Below, piece after piece: positions 16,409-24,949 of a stretch of DNA of 40,102 nucleotides (position 1 is the first letter of the stretch; each line of letters opens with the position of its first letter). Made by a program: the position numbers and the translations under genes. The notes below the pieces were generated by a model. The model was not told the origin of the DNA and searched no databases. It saw only the letters and a list, made by a program, of their open reading frames with translations. The stretch comes from GCA-002282575 sp964416645 (GTDB taxonomy: Bacteria > Pseudomonadota > Gammaproteobacteria > Thiomicrospirales > Thiomicrospiraceae). The stretch is from NCBI GenBank assembly GCA_964416645.1, contig CAYQEZ010000014.1, positions 1 to 40,102 of the forward strand. Direction: 5' to 3'.

Positions 16409-16654
16409 TCATCGTAATGGAATATCAATTTCCAGCATATCAATACCATTTTGTGTTTCCATCAGCACACGCACAGCATCTCTATCAACAGGTACATACT
16501 TAGCAATAACTGCAATAATTTCTTCACGCATTTGTGGTAAATAGCTGACCGAACGCGATTCGCTTCGACCAGCCGCGATCATGACACCTAAACGATCTTT
16601 TGCCAGAGCGGCACTGTTCGTTTTTTTCTTGAAAAGGTCAAATATACTCATCAT
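16409..16654 (-). CDS. minE: Cell division topological specificity factor MinE
   Basis: The 81-residue protein is a normal-length MinE. The N-terminal membrane-targeting/MinD-binding segment (SIFDLFKKK, then SAALAKDRLGVMIA) is followed by the dimeric C-terminal domain (YLPQMREEIIAVIAKY onward). MinE stimulates MinD ATPase and drives pole-to-pole oscillation. Two consecutive ATGs are possible starts; AAAGGTG is 4 nt before the first and 7 nt before the second, so the second (16651) may be used. It is the last gene of minCDE, 12 nt after minD. Confidence 0.96.
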   Translation of the reverse strand: MMSIFDLFKKKTNSAALAKDRLGVMIAAGRSESRSVSYLPQMREEIIAVIAKYVPVDRDAVRVLMETQNGIDMLEIDIPLR

Positions 16655-16666
16655 GAGACACCTTTA

Positions 16667-17476
16667 TTAAGAAAAGAGACGGGCAAACAGACCTTTTTTC
16701 TCGGCTGTTAAAAAACGCTGTGGAACATCTTCACCTAAATAACGTGCCACGATATCGCCATAGGCTAAGGAAGCATTCGATTCAGGTGCATTTAATACCA
16801 CTGGCATACCCGCATTCGATGAAGACAAGACTTCTTGACCTTCAGGCACAGCACCCAAGAATTTAACGGCTAATAACTCGATAATATCTTGATAGCTCAG
16901 CATTTCACCCGCATCAACACGGTTCGGGTTATAACGTGTCACCACCAAATATTCATTAATGCGCTGACCGCTTTCGCCTTTTTTAGACTTAGCTTGCAAA
17001 ATGCCTAAAATACGGTCTGAGTCACGTACCGAAGACACTTCGGGGTTGGTGACAACAAAAGCATCATCGGCAAAGCGTAACGCCATTAAGGCCCCCTTTT
17101 CAATACCCGCTGGTGAATCGCAAATAATATAATCAAAACCATCGGCTTTTAACTCTTCAATTACCTTTTCTACGCCCGCTTCGTGCAAGGCATCCTTGTC
17201 ACGCGTTTGTGAGGCTGGCAGAATGTAGAGGTTTTCAACACGCTTGTCACGAATGAGCGCTTGTTTCAACGTCGCTTCACCATGAATAACGTGAACAAAG
17301 TCATAAACGACGCGGCGCTCAACACCCATAATCAAATCAAGATTACGAAGCCCTACGTCGAAATCAATCACCGCAACTTTATAACCGCGCAGTGCCAAGG
17401 CAGTTGAAATATTCGCTGAAGTCGTCGTTTTACCGACACCGCCCTTACCTGAAGTGACTACAATAACTCTTGACAC
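16667..17476 (-). CDS. minD: Septum site-determining ATPase MinD
   Basis: This 269-residue ParA/MinD-family ATPase has a deviant Walker A motif GKGGVGKT (Lys11 and Lys16), switch regions with FDVGLRNLDLIMG and ICDSPAGIEKG, and a C-terminal amphipathic membrane-targeting helix (KKGLFARLFS). On the membrane with ATP it recruits MinC to block FtsZ assembly near the poles. Length equals E. coli MinD (270). It lies 32 nt after minC. Confidence 0.97.
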   Translation of the reverse strand: MSRVIVVTSGKGGVGKTTTSANISTALALRGYKVAVIDFDVGLRNLDLIMGVERRVVYDFVHVIHGEATLKQALIRDKRVENLYILPASQTRDKDALHEAGVEKVIEELKADGFDYIICDSPAGIEKGALMALRFADDAFVVTNPEVSSVRDSDRILGILQAKSKKGESGQRINEYLVVTRYNPNRVDAGEMLSYQDIIELLAVKFLGAVPEGQEVLSSSNAGMPVVLNAPESNASLAYGDIVARYLGEDVPQRFLTAEKKGLFARLFS

Positions 17477-17508
17477 CTTAGCATCCTTTTTGTGAAAAAA
17501 TTAAATTT

Positions 17509-18282
17509 TTAATCTAGTGTATTGAATTTCAAGCTATTTTGTTCTAAATAGATTTCAACCCATCCTTGTTTAACCAGTTGTGGAATATCATCAGCTAATA
17601 AAAATATTCCAGCGATACTGACCAATTCAGGATTAAAGTTTTTGGCAATAATCCGCGCTGATCTATCCCCTGATGCGCCCGCATGAAGTCTCCCACGAAC
17701 CGCCCCCAACACGGTAATATTACCGCCAACAAAGAGTTCTGCTCCAGAATTAATACCGCCCTCGACGATCACATCGTTGAAGAGGTGTTTTTCAAATTGA
17801 CCTGAACGTAAACTAGGAATGCGCAAGGCCTTCTGTACACTGGGTGCCTCTTTTTCCGTCAAGGTACCACTAGTGTCCTTACTTGCTGGTGTCGATTTAG
17901 CCGACGCAGACTCAGCAACAGCCGCTGCTGGTGACTCAGTCGTGTTAGATGCAGCCGTCGCTTCGGTATTTTTTTCACTAACTGAACTGGGCTTGAATAC
18001 AGCCAATCCACACATTTCAGCATAATCTACCAAATGCGCATCTTTGGTACGAATACCTACTGGTGTTAACTGGTGTTGACGTAGCAATTCTAGTAGCTGA
18101 GCTAATTGAACACTACTTAACCCACACAAGGGATCGACCACGACGGGAGCGCCACGCAAAAACTTACCCGCCTTTGCCAATTTAGTAGTAAGTAATTCAC
18201 CAATTGCCGTCATATCACTAGCATGAATACGCACCAGTGTTAAAGACAATTGTGAAGATTTGAATTCTAACGCATCCGACAT
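17509..18282 (-). CDS. minC: Septum site-determining protein MinC
   Basis: The 257-residue MinC has an N-terminal FtsZ-antagonist domain (about 1-105) and a Ser/Ala/Thr-rich linker (about 106-150). The C-terminal right-handed beta-helix that binds MinD and FtsZ tails (about 155-257) shows VEGGINSGAELFVGGNITVLGAVRGRLHAGASGD. Its start is 207 nt downstream of tsaB. A candidate promoter (TTGTCG, 18 nt, TATCAT) is 45 nt upstream, and a cluster of DnaA-box-like sites lies further upstream. Confidence 0.95.
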   Translation of the reverse strand: MSDALEFKSSQLSLTLVRIHASDMTAIGELLTTKLAKAGKFLRGAPVVVDPLCGLSSVQLAQLLELLRQHQLTPVGIRTKDAHLVDYAEMCGLAVFKPSSVSEKNTEATAASNTTESPAAAVAESASAKSTPASKDTSGTLTEKEAPSVQKALRIPSLRSGQFEKHLFNDVIVEGGINSGAELFVGGNITVLGAVRGRLHAGASGDRSARIIAKNFNPELVSIAGIFLLADDIPQLVKQGWVEIYLEQNSLKFNTLD

Positions 18283-18326
18283 GGGTTACTGGCTATCCTT
18301 TTCTGCCTGGGCCTTCTTAGCAAATC

Positions 18327-18356
18327 ATGATACTCAATAGTGCCTATCAGCGACAA
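18327..18356 (-). promoter_or_regulatory. Candidate promoter of minCDE
   Basis: On the minus strand TTGTCG (18351-18356) and TATCAT (18327-18332) stand 18 nt apart. A second copy of TTGTCG (18358-18363) forms a tandem GCGACAA repeat on the plus strand. A 12-bp palindrome AAAAGCGCTTTT (18362-18373) borders the -35 side and could be an operator. Confidence 0.45.
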
Positions 18357-18390
18357 GCGACAAAAGCGCTTTTTTACACTTTTTTAACGC

Positions 18391-18424
18391 TTGTGCACAG
18401 TTTCTGTGGATAACTTTGTGCACC
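18391..18424. promoter_or_regulatory. Cluster of DnaA-box-like sequences upstream of minC
   Basis: The minus strand has TTATCCACA (18405-18413), a perfect E. coli-type DnaA box. It is flanked by two exact direct repeats TTGTGCAC on the plus strand (18391-18398 and 18416-18423), each close to the box consensus TTWTNCACA. All three lie within 34 bases, upstream of the candidate minC promoter. Binding is unproven. Confidence 0.45.
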
Positions 18425-18489
18425 ATCAACAGAACAAGTCAGCAAGTCGCTGAATTCACATTAAAAGGCAAAAGCTCTCAAAGACTTGC

Positions 18490-19194
18490 TTATTTTTTAG
18501 GCAAGTGAGCAACGTCATTACGCAAATAAATGGGCAATGCCAACTCATCATCCCAGCTTAAAAAATGCTGTTTTAATCCTGTTTCTACCAAGCTAAACAA
18601 TGAGTTAATATCTACGCGGTGTTGTGCAGAAAAACGAGGAATTTCAACCTTGACAAGCCTGTTTTCCAGCAAATGTACATCTCCCGCAATCACGCTTGGT
18701 AAGGGTTGCTCACTTGATTGTTCAACCGTGCTGATTGAGTCAGCCATCATCACCTGAGCACCTTGAGTAAAATCATAAACAGCCCAATAAATTTGCGACA
18801 TGCGCGCATCAATGATTGCACCAACATAGGGCTGATGTGTTTGACAATAGCCTTGCCACGCCAATGCCATTAAGGTCGAAACCCCCAAGGTCGGAATCGA
18901 TGAAGCAAAGGCCAGCCCCTGAACCACGGATACCCCGACCCTAACCCCAGTAAAAGAGCCTGGTCCTTTGGTATAAACAATGCCCTGAACATCCAGCATG
19001 CTGAGTTTAGCCTGCGCTAATAAGGACTCGATCATCGGTAAAATACGCTTAGTGTGCGATTGGGGCTGCATATCGCTATCAGTCCAACAGACACCTTGAT
19101 GCATTAGCCCAATATGGCAACCCTGCCCAGTGGTATCAATTAATAACCATGTTGGCTGGTTAAGCTGAATGCTATCTGTTGAGGATTTGGACAC
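18490..19194 (-). CDS. tsaB: tRNA N6-adenosine threonylcarbamoyltransferase accessory protein TsaB
   Basis: The 234-residue ASKHA-fold protein partners TsaD (and TsaE) in making t6A37 in ANN-decoding tRNAs. It shows the N-terminal LLIDTTGQGCHIGL, the helix SHTKRILPMIESLL, the family signature YTKGPGSFTGVRVGVSVVQGLA, and the MALAWQGY region. The GTG start is preceded by GGAG at 9 nt. It begins right after the yoaA stop (1-nt gap), the same yoaA-tsaB arrangement as in E. coli, so the two are co-transcribed. It has normal length and no defects. Confidence 0.95.
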   Translation of the reverse strand: MSKSSTDSIQLNQPTWLLIDTTGQGCHIGLMHQGVCWTDSDMQPQSHTKRILPMIESLLAQAKLSMLDVQGIVYTKGPGSFTGVRVGVSVVQGLAFASSIPTLGVSTLMALAWQGYCQTHQPYVGAIIDARMSQIYWAVYDFTQGAQVMMADSISTVEQSSEQPLPSVIAGDVHLLENRLVKVEIPRFSAQHRVDINSLFSLVETGLKQHFLSWDDELALPIYLRNDVAHLPKK

Positions 19195-19195
19195 C

Positions 19196-21112
19196 TTAAG
19201 AGACTCCTATAGAATGAATAAATGCCACCGCCTCGGCATTGCTGCGCGTTTGTTTCATAGGAGGCAGTGCCGCTAAGATTTGTTTGCCATAGTGTTTTTG
19301 CGTGATACGCGGATCGCCAATCACCAATACCCCCCTATCGGTTTCACTACGAATTAAGCGCCCTGCGCCCTGAATGAGCGCCATAGTGGCATCTGGCAAC
19401 TGTTCGCATACAAAAGCCGACAACCCTTTTTCCACCAACAAAGCCTCACGCGCTTGCGCTACTGGGTCATCGGGTGGAGAAAAGGGAATTTTATCAATCA
19501 CCACTAACGACAAAGCTGAACCAGAAACATCGACACCTTCCCAAAAGCTCGCTGTGGCTAACAATACTGCATTACCTTTGCTGCGAAAGGTGGCAATTAG
19601 GTGATGCGCGTCTTGCTCACCCTGTACTAATAACGGAAAAGGCAAATGAGGGCGCAAGGTGTCAGCCGCCAGCTGCATCGCTTTGTAACTGGTGAATAAT
19701 AAAAAAGCCCGTCCGCCATTGGCAATAATGAGCGGCCAAACGCGACGCATCAGCGCCAGCGTATAATCGCTCTGATTCGGTTCGGGTAGTTGAGCTGGTA
19801 AATAAAGCATCGCTTGCTCAGCATAACGATAAGGACTTTGCCAACGATGACAGTCTGCTTCCCACAATCCCAATTGACGTTGCACATAATCAAACGACTC
19901 ACCGACCGCTAAGGTAGCGGAGGTCAAAATCACACTGCTGTAGCTTTTTTTCATTGCGCTGGCAAAATCGTCAGCAATAGATAAAGGTGTCGCATACAAA
20001 AACCAGTGATTATTCTGCGCCTCAGCCCAAGGCACATTCTGACTGTTATTCATACCCCAATTCAGGGTTGCTTCAGCTAATCGTCCTAATAGAGCTGCTT
20101 GAGCTTTAATGCTTGGACTTCGATCGGCTGCCAAAGCAAGCTGAGGTAGCAGTTGTCGCCACTGCTCAATAAAATCCACTAAAGCTGCTTGTTGCGATGC
20201 TTGCGCTAACCAGTCTTCAGCTTTAAATTTACCCTTAACGCCTTCTGCCGTTTGTTGCCATTGTGCCAAGGCAACCAAGGTGTCTTGTAACGCCTTATCA
20301 CAAGCGGGCATATCCCGAATTTCATTATTCATCAGCTGCGTAATTTCGCGCAATCCATGCCCCCAAGATAGGGTACTAGCACTTTGGCCCAACGCCTGCA
20401 CTAACACGGGCGCCAGTTGATGGGCTTCATCAATAATTAAGGCATCTCTTTCGGGCAAAATGGAACTTAACCCTGCCGCTTTAAGCGCTAAATCGGCACC
20501 TAATAAATGATGATTGATGACAATAATGTCGGCATCTTCCGCATCTTTACGCAAAGCGGGATAGGCGCAATGGTCTGCATCACAGGTCACCAAGGCACAA
20601 AACTCACTACGCGCACAAACCTTTTCCCATACCGGATTGGCTCGACTTCCCAACACCTCTGCCAACTCACCCGTTTTATGGCGACTTGACCAGAGCTTGA
20701 TTTCCTGAATGGCAACTTGTATGCCTTTTTGGTTGTGAATAGCCGCTTGCTGCGCCGCTTGAGCAAGACGCTGAGTGCACACATAATTCTCGCGCCCTTT
20801 CAACACCACAATCCGTGCTGGAATCGATAACGCCTGACATAAGGCGGGCAAGTCGCGCTTCGACAACTGATCCTGCAAACTCTTGGTTGCTGTGGTAATG
20901 ATGATTTTTCGCCCTGAAAGCAGTGCCGCGACACCATAAGCAAAGGTTTTACCAATGCCTGTACCAGCCTCGGCAATGAGATTTCCGCCCTGACGTAAAT
21001 GCGTAAAGCAAGCATCAGCCATTTCAACCTGACCCGAACGCGGCTGAAATTGACTAAAAAACTGCGATAACACACCGTCGGGGGCAAAGGTACGTTCTAT
21101 TTCTTTATTCAT
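19196..21112 (-). CDS. yoaA: ATP-dependent DNA helicase YoaA (DinG/XPD family)
   Basis: This 638-residue superfamily 2 helicase has the size of E. coli YoaA (636). It shows Q-motif FFSQFQPRSGQVEMA, Walker A AEAGTGIGKTFAY, and an iron-sulfur cysteine set (Cys in ENYVCTQRL, then CARSEFCALVTCDADHC). Walker B is IIDEAHQL, and motif VI is IQGAGRLIRSETDRGV near the C-terminus. YoaA acts with the clamp-loader subunit HolC to help repair replication forks; that role is known from E. coli. No LexA-like box was found upstream. It is divergent from rluA with about 58 nt between starts. Confidence 0.94.
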   Translation of the reverse strand: MNKEIERTFAPDGVLSQFFSQFQPRSGQVEMADACFTHLRQGGNLIAEAGTGIGKTFAYGVAALLSGRKIIITTATKSLQDQLSKRDLPALCQALSIPARIVVLKGRENYVCTQRLAQAAQQAAIHNQKGIQVAIQEIKLWSSRHKTGELAEVLGSRANPVWEKVCARSEFCALVTCDADHCAYPALRKDAEDADIIVINHHLLGADLALKAAGLSSILPERDALIIDEAHQLAPVLVQALGQSASTLSWGHGLREITQLMNNEIRDMPACDKALQDTLVALAQWQQTAEGVKGKFKAEDWLAQASQQAALVDFIEQWRQLLPQLALAADRSPSIKAQAALLGRLAEATLNWGMNNSQNVPWAEAQNNHWFLYATPLSIADDFASAMKKSYSSVILTSATLAVGESFDYVQRQLGLWEADCHRWQSPYRYAEQAMLYLPAQLPEPNQSDYTLALMRRVWPLIIANGGRAFLLFTSYKAMQLAADTLRPHLPFPLLVQGEQDAHHLIATFRSKGNAVLLATASFWEGVDVSGSALSLVVIDKIPFSPPDDPVAQAREALLVEKGLSAFVCEQLPDATMALIQGAGRLIRSETDRGVLVIGDPRITQKHYGKQILAALPPMKQTRSNAEAVAFIHSIGVS

Positions 21113-21157
21113 GAGGCTATTTTACCTGCATCAATCGCCTAAAATGCGTAAAAAAGC

Positions 21158-21163
21158 TATACT
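21158..21163 (+). promoter_or_regulatory. -10 box before rluA, implying a very short leader
   Basis: TATACT matches 5 of 6 bases of the -10 consensus. Transcription should start near 21170, one base before the rluA ATG at 21171, where no ribosome site is visible. No good -35 box accompanies it. If real, the rluA message is leaderless. Confidence 0.4.
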
Positions 21164-21170
21164 TTTGCAC

Positions 21171-21794
21171 ATGAATCAAAAAATCGATATTTTATACGCT
21201 GATGATGATCTGATTGTCGTCAACAAACCACCTCAATTACTGAGTGTACCAGGACGTGGTGAGCATAAACAAGATTGTTTAGTGAACCGCTTACAAGCGG
21301 AATTTAACGGTGTGCGAATTGTGCATCGCTTGGATTGTGATACGTCGGGAATCATGGTACTAGCGATGCATGCTGAATCGCATCGACGCCTATCCAAACA
21401 ATTTGAACAACGCTTAGTGGACAAAACCTACCTAGCCCGTGTCGAAGGACACCTGCCTAGCACTCAAGGCGGTATTGATCTCCCCCTTGCGTTAGATTGG
21501 CATAACCGACCGATGCATAAAGTGGATTTTATTTACGGAAAGCCGGCACAAACAGGCTGGCGGGTGTTATCTGAAACCGATACCACCACGCTCGTTCGTT
21601 TATTTCCACATACGGGACGTTCGCATCAGCTACGTGTGCATATGCTCAGCATGGGTTGCCCGATGGTGGGCGATATGCTTTATCATCCCCGACATGAAGA
21701 ATATCATCGCATGTGTTTACACGCCGAAATGCTCAGTTTCATTCATCCACATAAAGGTGAAACCATGAAATTCATGAATGAGGCTGATTTTTAA
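21171..21794 (+). CDS. rluA: 23S rRNA/tRNA pseudouridine synthase RluA
   Basis: The protein (207 residues from this start) is a RluA-family pseudouridine synthase. E. coli RluA modifies U746 of 23S rRNA and U32 of several tRNAs. Visible motifs are VVNKPPQLLSVPGR, catalytic Asp in HRLDCDTSGIM, LPLALDWHNRPMHKV, GKPAQTGW, TGRSHQLRVHM and LLHAEM-like LHAEMLSF near the end. The LDWHNRP and GKPAQT segments point to RluA rather than RluC/RluD, and no S4 domain is present. ATG 21171 aligns with the family start; in-frame ATGs at 21111 and 21144 are less likely because they lie upstream of the only -10 box. Confidence 0.88.
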   Translation: MNQKIDILYADDDLIVVNKPPQLLSVPGRGEHKQDCLVNRLQAEFNGVRIVHRLDCDTSGIMVLAMHAESHRRLSKQFEQRLVDKTYLARVEGHLPSTQGGIDLPLALDWHNRPMHKVDFIYGKPAQTGWRVLSETDTTTLVRLFPHTGRSHQLRVHMLSMGCPMVGDMLYHPRHEEYHRMCLHAEMLSFIHPHKGETMKFMNEADF

Positions 21795-21807
21795 CCCGTA
21801 ACCAGAT

Positions 21808-21838
21808 AAAAAAACCGCTAATAATTAGCGGTTTTTTT
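21808..21838. terminator. Bidirectional terminator between rluA and lpdA
   Basis: A perfect 14-bp inverted repeat (seven A plus CCGCTAA, 3-nt TAA loop, TTAGCGG plus seven T) lies between the converging ends of rluA and lpdA. It carries a T tract in both directions. Confidence 0.93.
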
Positions 21839-21856
21839 ATTATTTGAATGACGAAA

Positions 21857-23611
21857 TCACTTTTTACGGTGTTTCGGCGCAATCAAGTCGGTAATCGTGC
21901 CTTCTGCCATTTCAGCGGCAAAAGCAAAGGTTTCCGACAAGGTAGGATGCGGATGAATCGTCAAGGCAATATCCGCCATATCCGCGCCCATTTCCAAGGC
22001 TAAAGAAGCTTCCGCTACCAACTCACCCGCATTTGGACCCGTCATCGCTGCACCTAATAGCCGATGTGTTTTGGCATCAAAAATCGCTTTACTCATGCCT
22101 TCATCACGACCCAAGCTGAGACTACGACCCGATGCCGCCCAAGGGAAGACACCGACTTCGATCTCAAAGCCTTTTTCCTTAGCCTCGCGCTCGGTCATAC
22201 CAACCCAAGCCACTTCAGGATCCGTGTAGGCCACCGACGGAATGCTAACAGGCGTAAATGCCGACGGTAATCCACAAATCACCTCAGCAGCCACTTTGCC
22301 TTCATGCACCGCTTTGTGCGCTAACATAGGCTGACCAATAATGTCACCAATAGCATAGATATGATCGACATTAGTTTTTTGACGCTGATCGGCAGGAATA
22401 AAACCACGATCCGTCACTGTCACTCCCGCTTTGTCGGCATCAATCATCGCACCATTGGGCGCACGACCTACCGCAACCAGTACCGCATCGAAATCTTCTT
22501 GCCAAGTTTTATCGCCTTCGCCAACAAAAGTCACGGTTAAGGCTTCTGGTTTGGCTTCAACAGCAGTTACCTTGGTTTTCAAGTGAATGGCTTTGTACTT
22601 AGGTTTGATGCGCTTAACCAGTGGGCGCACCATATCAGGATCTGCCCCTGGAATGAGTTGATCCATTAATTCGACGACGGTAATTTCAGAACCCAAAGCA
22701 CCATAAACTTGCGCCATTTCGAGACCAATAATGCCACCACCCAAAATCAGCAAGCGTTGCGGAATCTTCTGCAAATTCAGCGCATCGGTTGAATCCCATA
22801 CACGAGGATCGTCATGCGGGATAAATGGCAATTTAATGACCCGAGAGCCAGCGGCAATAATCGCTTGCTCAAAACGAATGCGTTTAACCCCGCCCTCTTT
22901 GTCTGTCACAGCCAGCGTGTGGCTATCGACAAAGCGACCAAAACCATGCACCACTTGCACCTTACGTTGCTTGGCTAAACCCATTAGCCCTGTGGTCAGT
23001 TTTTTAATCACACTTTCTTTGAAACCGCGCATCTTATCAATGTCGATTTGTGGCTCGGCAAAGGTAATACCATGAGCGCCCATATCCTTAGTTTCATTCA
23101 AAATGTGCGACATGTGCAGTAATGTTTTGGAAGGAATACAGCCGACATTCAGACACACGCCACCAATCACATCGTAGCGCTCGACCAAAATCACCTGTTT
23201 ACCCAAGTCTGCCGCACGGAAGGCCGCAGTGTAACCGCCTGGTCCACCGCCTAACACCAATACCTGACAATGCATATCGGCATCACCCGATAGCGCCACT
23301 GCCGATGGTGCAGCCGATGCCACTGTCGCAGTTGCCGTTTGCTTTTCAACTTCCGTCAACTTAGCCGCAGCGGAACTAGCCATTTTACCAATCACCACGC
23401 CCGTATTAATGATGTCACCCACTTTCACACTCAGGCTTTCAATCTTGCCTGAATGAGGACTGGGAATTTCCATCGTGGCTTTATCACTTTCCAAGGTGAT
23501 GAGCGGTTGATCGATTGATACATCGTCACCCGCACTAACCAGAATTTCAATCACGCGAACGTCTTTAAAATCACCCAAGTCAGGAATTTTAATATCAATA
23601 ATCTGTCCCAT
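21857..23611 (-). CDS. lpdA: Dihydrolipoyl dehydrogenase (E3) with N-terminal lipoyl domain
   Basis: This 584-residue E3 subunit reoxidises dihydrolipoamide to pass electrons to NAD+ in the pyruvate dehydrogenase complex. An extra lipoyl domain (1-80, modified Lys in ESDKATMEIP) and an Ala-rich linker precede the flavoprotein (about 112-584). The flavoprotein has VLGGGPGGYTAAFRAADLG, the redox disulfide GGVCLNVGCIPSK, a NAD fold ILGGGIIGLEMAQVYGALGSE, and the C-terminal catalytic His-Glu in HPHPTLSE. Lipoyl-E3 fusions are usual in several proteobacterial PDH operons; E. coli Lpd (474) lacks it. It is the last gene of aceE-aceF-lpdA, 9 nt after aceF. Confidence 0.96.
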   Translation of the reverse strand: MGQIIDIKIPDLGDFKDVRVIEILVSAGDDVSIDQPLITLESDKATMEIPSPHSGKIESLSVKVGDIINTGVVIGKMASSAAAKLTEVEKQTATATVASAAPSAVALSGDADMHCQVLVLGGGPGGYTAAFRAADLGKQVILVERYDVIGGVCLNVGCIPSKTLLHMSHILNETKDMGAHGITFAEPQIDIDKMRGFKESVIKKLTTGLMGLAKQRKVQVVHGFGRFVDSHTLAVTDKEGGVKRIRFEQAIIAAGSRVIKLPFIPHDDPRVWDSTDALNLQKIPQRLLILGGGIIGLEMAQVYGALGSEITVVELMDQLIPGADPDMVRPLVKRIKPKYKAIHLKTKVTAVEAKPEALTVTFVGEGDKTWQEDFDAVLVAVGRAPNGAMIDADKAGVTVTDRGFIPADQRQKTNVDHIYAIGDIIGQPMLAHKAVHEGKVAAEVICGLPSAFTPVSIPSVAYTDPEVAWVGMTEREAKEKGFEIEVGVFPWAASGRSLSLGRDEGMSKAIFDAKTHRLLGAAMTGPNAGELVAEASLALEMGADMADIALTIHPHPTLSETFAFAAEMAEGTITDLIAPKHRKK

Positions 23612-23620
23612 AGCCGTCCC

Positions 23621-24934
23621 TTAGAGTAACAGTTGACGAATATCGGTCAGCATTTGACCCAAATAACTGGTAAAGCGCACACCCTGAGCACCATCAATGA
23701 CACGATGATCGTATGACATGGAGAAAGGCATCATCAAGCGCGGTTCAAAGCTTGAACCATTCCAAACAGGTTGCATTTTCGCTTTAGAAACACCCAAAAT
23801 CGCCACTTCAGGCGCATTAACGATCGGCGTAAACTGAGTACCACCAATACCACCCAAGCTAGAAATCGAGAAAGTCGCTCCCGACATATCAGCAGGTGAC
23901 AACTTGCCTTCACGCGCTTTATGGCTCAGCTCTTTTAGGGCTTCTGCCAATTCCCATACCGATTTTTTATCGGCATCGCGAATGACCGGGACAACCAATC
24001 CATTCGGTGTATCCACCGCCACACCAATATGGTAATACTGTTTCACAATCAGACTTTCACCGTCTACTGCTAAAGAAGCATTAACGTGCGGGAACTTTTT
24101 CAAGGCAGCAACGGCTGCTTTAATAACAAAAATCAACGGGGTAACGCCAACACCACGCGCCTTCGCCTGCTCTTTTAGGCTGGTACGGAAAGCTTCCATT
24201 TCGGTAATGTCACATTCATCGAACTGGGTTACATGGGGCACGTTTAACCAGCAAGCGTGTAGGTGCTTACCCGAAATTTTCTTAATGCGTGACAAGGGTT
24301 CAACGCTAATGTCACCAAAATCAGCAAAATTAGGCTGTTTAATGGATGGGATACCCATACCACCTGTTGCCCCAGCTGCATTTGGTAAAGCTTTAGCACC
24401 CGACATCACGCCTTTAACAAAGCCTTGTACGTCATCTTTGCTAATACGACCTTTAACACCCGTGCCAATCACGAGGGACAAATCCACACCCAACTCACGG
24501 GCAAACAAACGCACCGAAGGGCTAGCATGAGCCTTAGCACCCGCCACGGGCGCGTTAATCGGTTTTTCTGCCGACGCCACTGGCATAACCGCTACTGGCG
24601 CTTGCGTCGACGCTGGCACAGGAGTTGCCACCGCAGCTAACGTTGGCGCTGGCGTGGGTTGCGGAGCTGGAGCGACCTTAACGGCAACAACGGACTCATC
24701 GGCTTCCACTTCCGCAATCAACACGCCTGTGGCAACCTTATCACCTACCTTCGCTTTTAAGCTGACAATTTTACCCGCCATAGGTGAGGGAATTTCCATG
24801 GTCGCTTTGTCACTTTCTAATACCAACAAGGCATCATCAACGGCAACCACATCACCTTCTTTCACTAAAATTTCGATGACATCAACGCCTTTAAAGTCGC
24901 CAATATCGGGAAGTAGCATAGGTTTAATAGACAT
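23621..24934 (-). CDS. aceF: Pyruvate dehydrogenase E2, dihydrolipoyl acetyltransferase
   Basis: The 437-residue E2 core carries a single lipoyl domain (about 1-78, Lys in ESDKATMEIP), fewer than the three of E. coli AceF. It then has a Pro/Ala/Val linker and a peripheral-subunit-binding domain (about 137-170: ASPSVRLFARELGVDL, then GTGVKGRISKDDV). The catalytic acetyltransferase domain (about 205-437) contains the active-site motif SYDHRVIDGAQG. The second lipoyl domain of the complex is on E3. GGAGG stands 7 nt before the ATG, and the gene follows aceE by 15 nt. Confidence 0.96.
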   Translation of the reverse strand: MSIKPMLLPDIGDFKGVDVIEILVKEGDVVAVDDALLVLESDKATMEIPSPMAGKIVSLKAKVGDKVATGVLIAEVEADESVVAVKVAPAPQPTPAPTLAAVATPVPASTQAPVAVMPVASAEKPINAPVAGAKAHASPSVRLFARELGVDLSLVIGTGVKGRISKDDVQGFVKGVMSGAKALPNAAGATGGMGIPSIKQPNFADFGDISVEPLSRIKKISGKHLHACWLNVPHVTQFDECDITEMEAFRTSLKEQAKARGVGVTPLIFVIKAAVAALKKFPHVNASLAVDGESLIVKQYYHIGVAVDTPNGLVVPVIRDADKKSVWELAEALKELSHKAREGKLSPADMSGATFSISSLGGIGGTQFTPIVNAPEVAILGVSKAKMQPVWNGSSFEPRLMMPFSMSYDHRVIDGAQGVRFTSYLGQMLTDIRQLLL

Positions 24935-24949
24935 ACTGCATCCTCCCCT

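Noticed and set aside
18391..18424. A chromosomal replication origin
   Set aside because: Only three box-like sites, with no AT-rich repeats and no dnaA, gidA or rpmH nearby; a regulatory site is the more modest reading.
18441..18490. Inverted repeat AGCAAGTC/GACTTGCT after tsaB as terminator
   Set aside because: The loop is 34 nt, one arm touches the tsaB stop and no T tract follows in the transcribed direction.
21113..21170. LexA box for the yoaA helicase
   Set aside because: No CTG-N10-CAG pattern of acceptable quality was found between yoaA and rluA.
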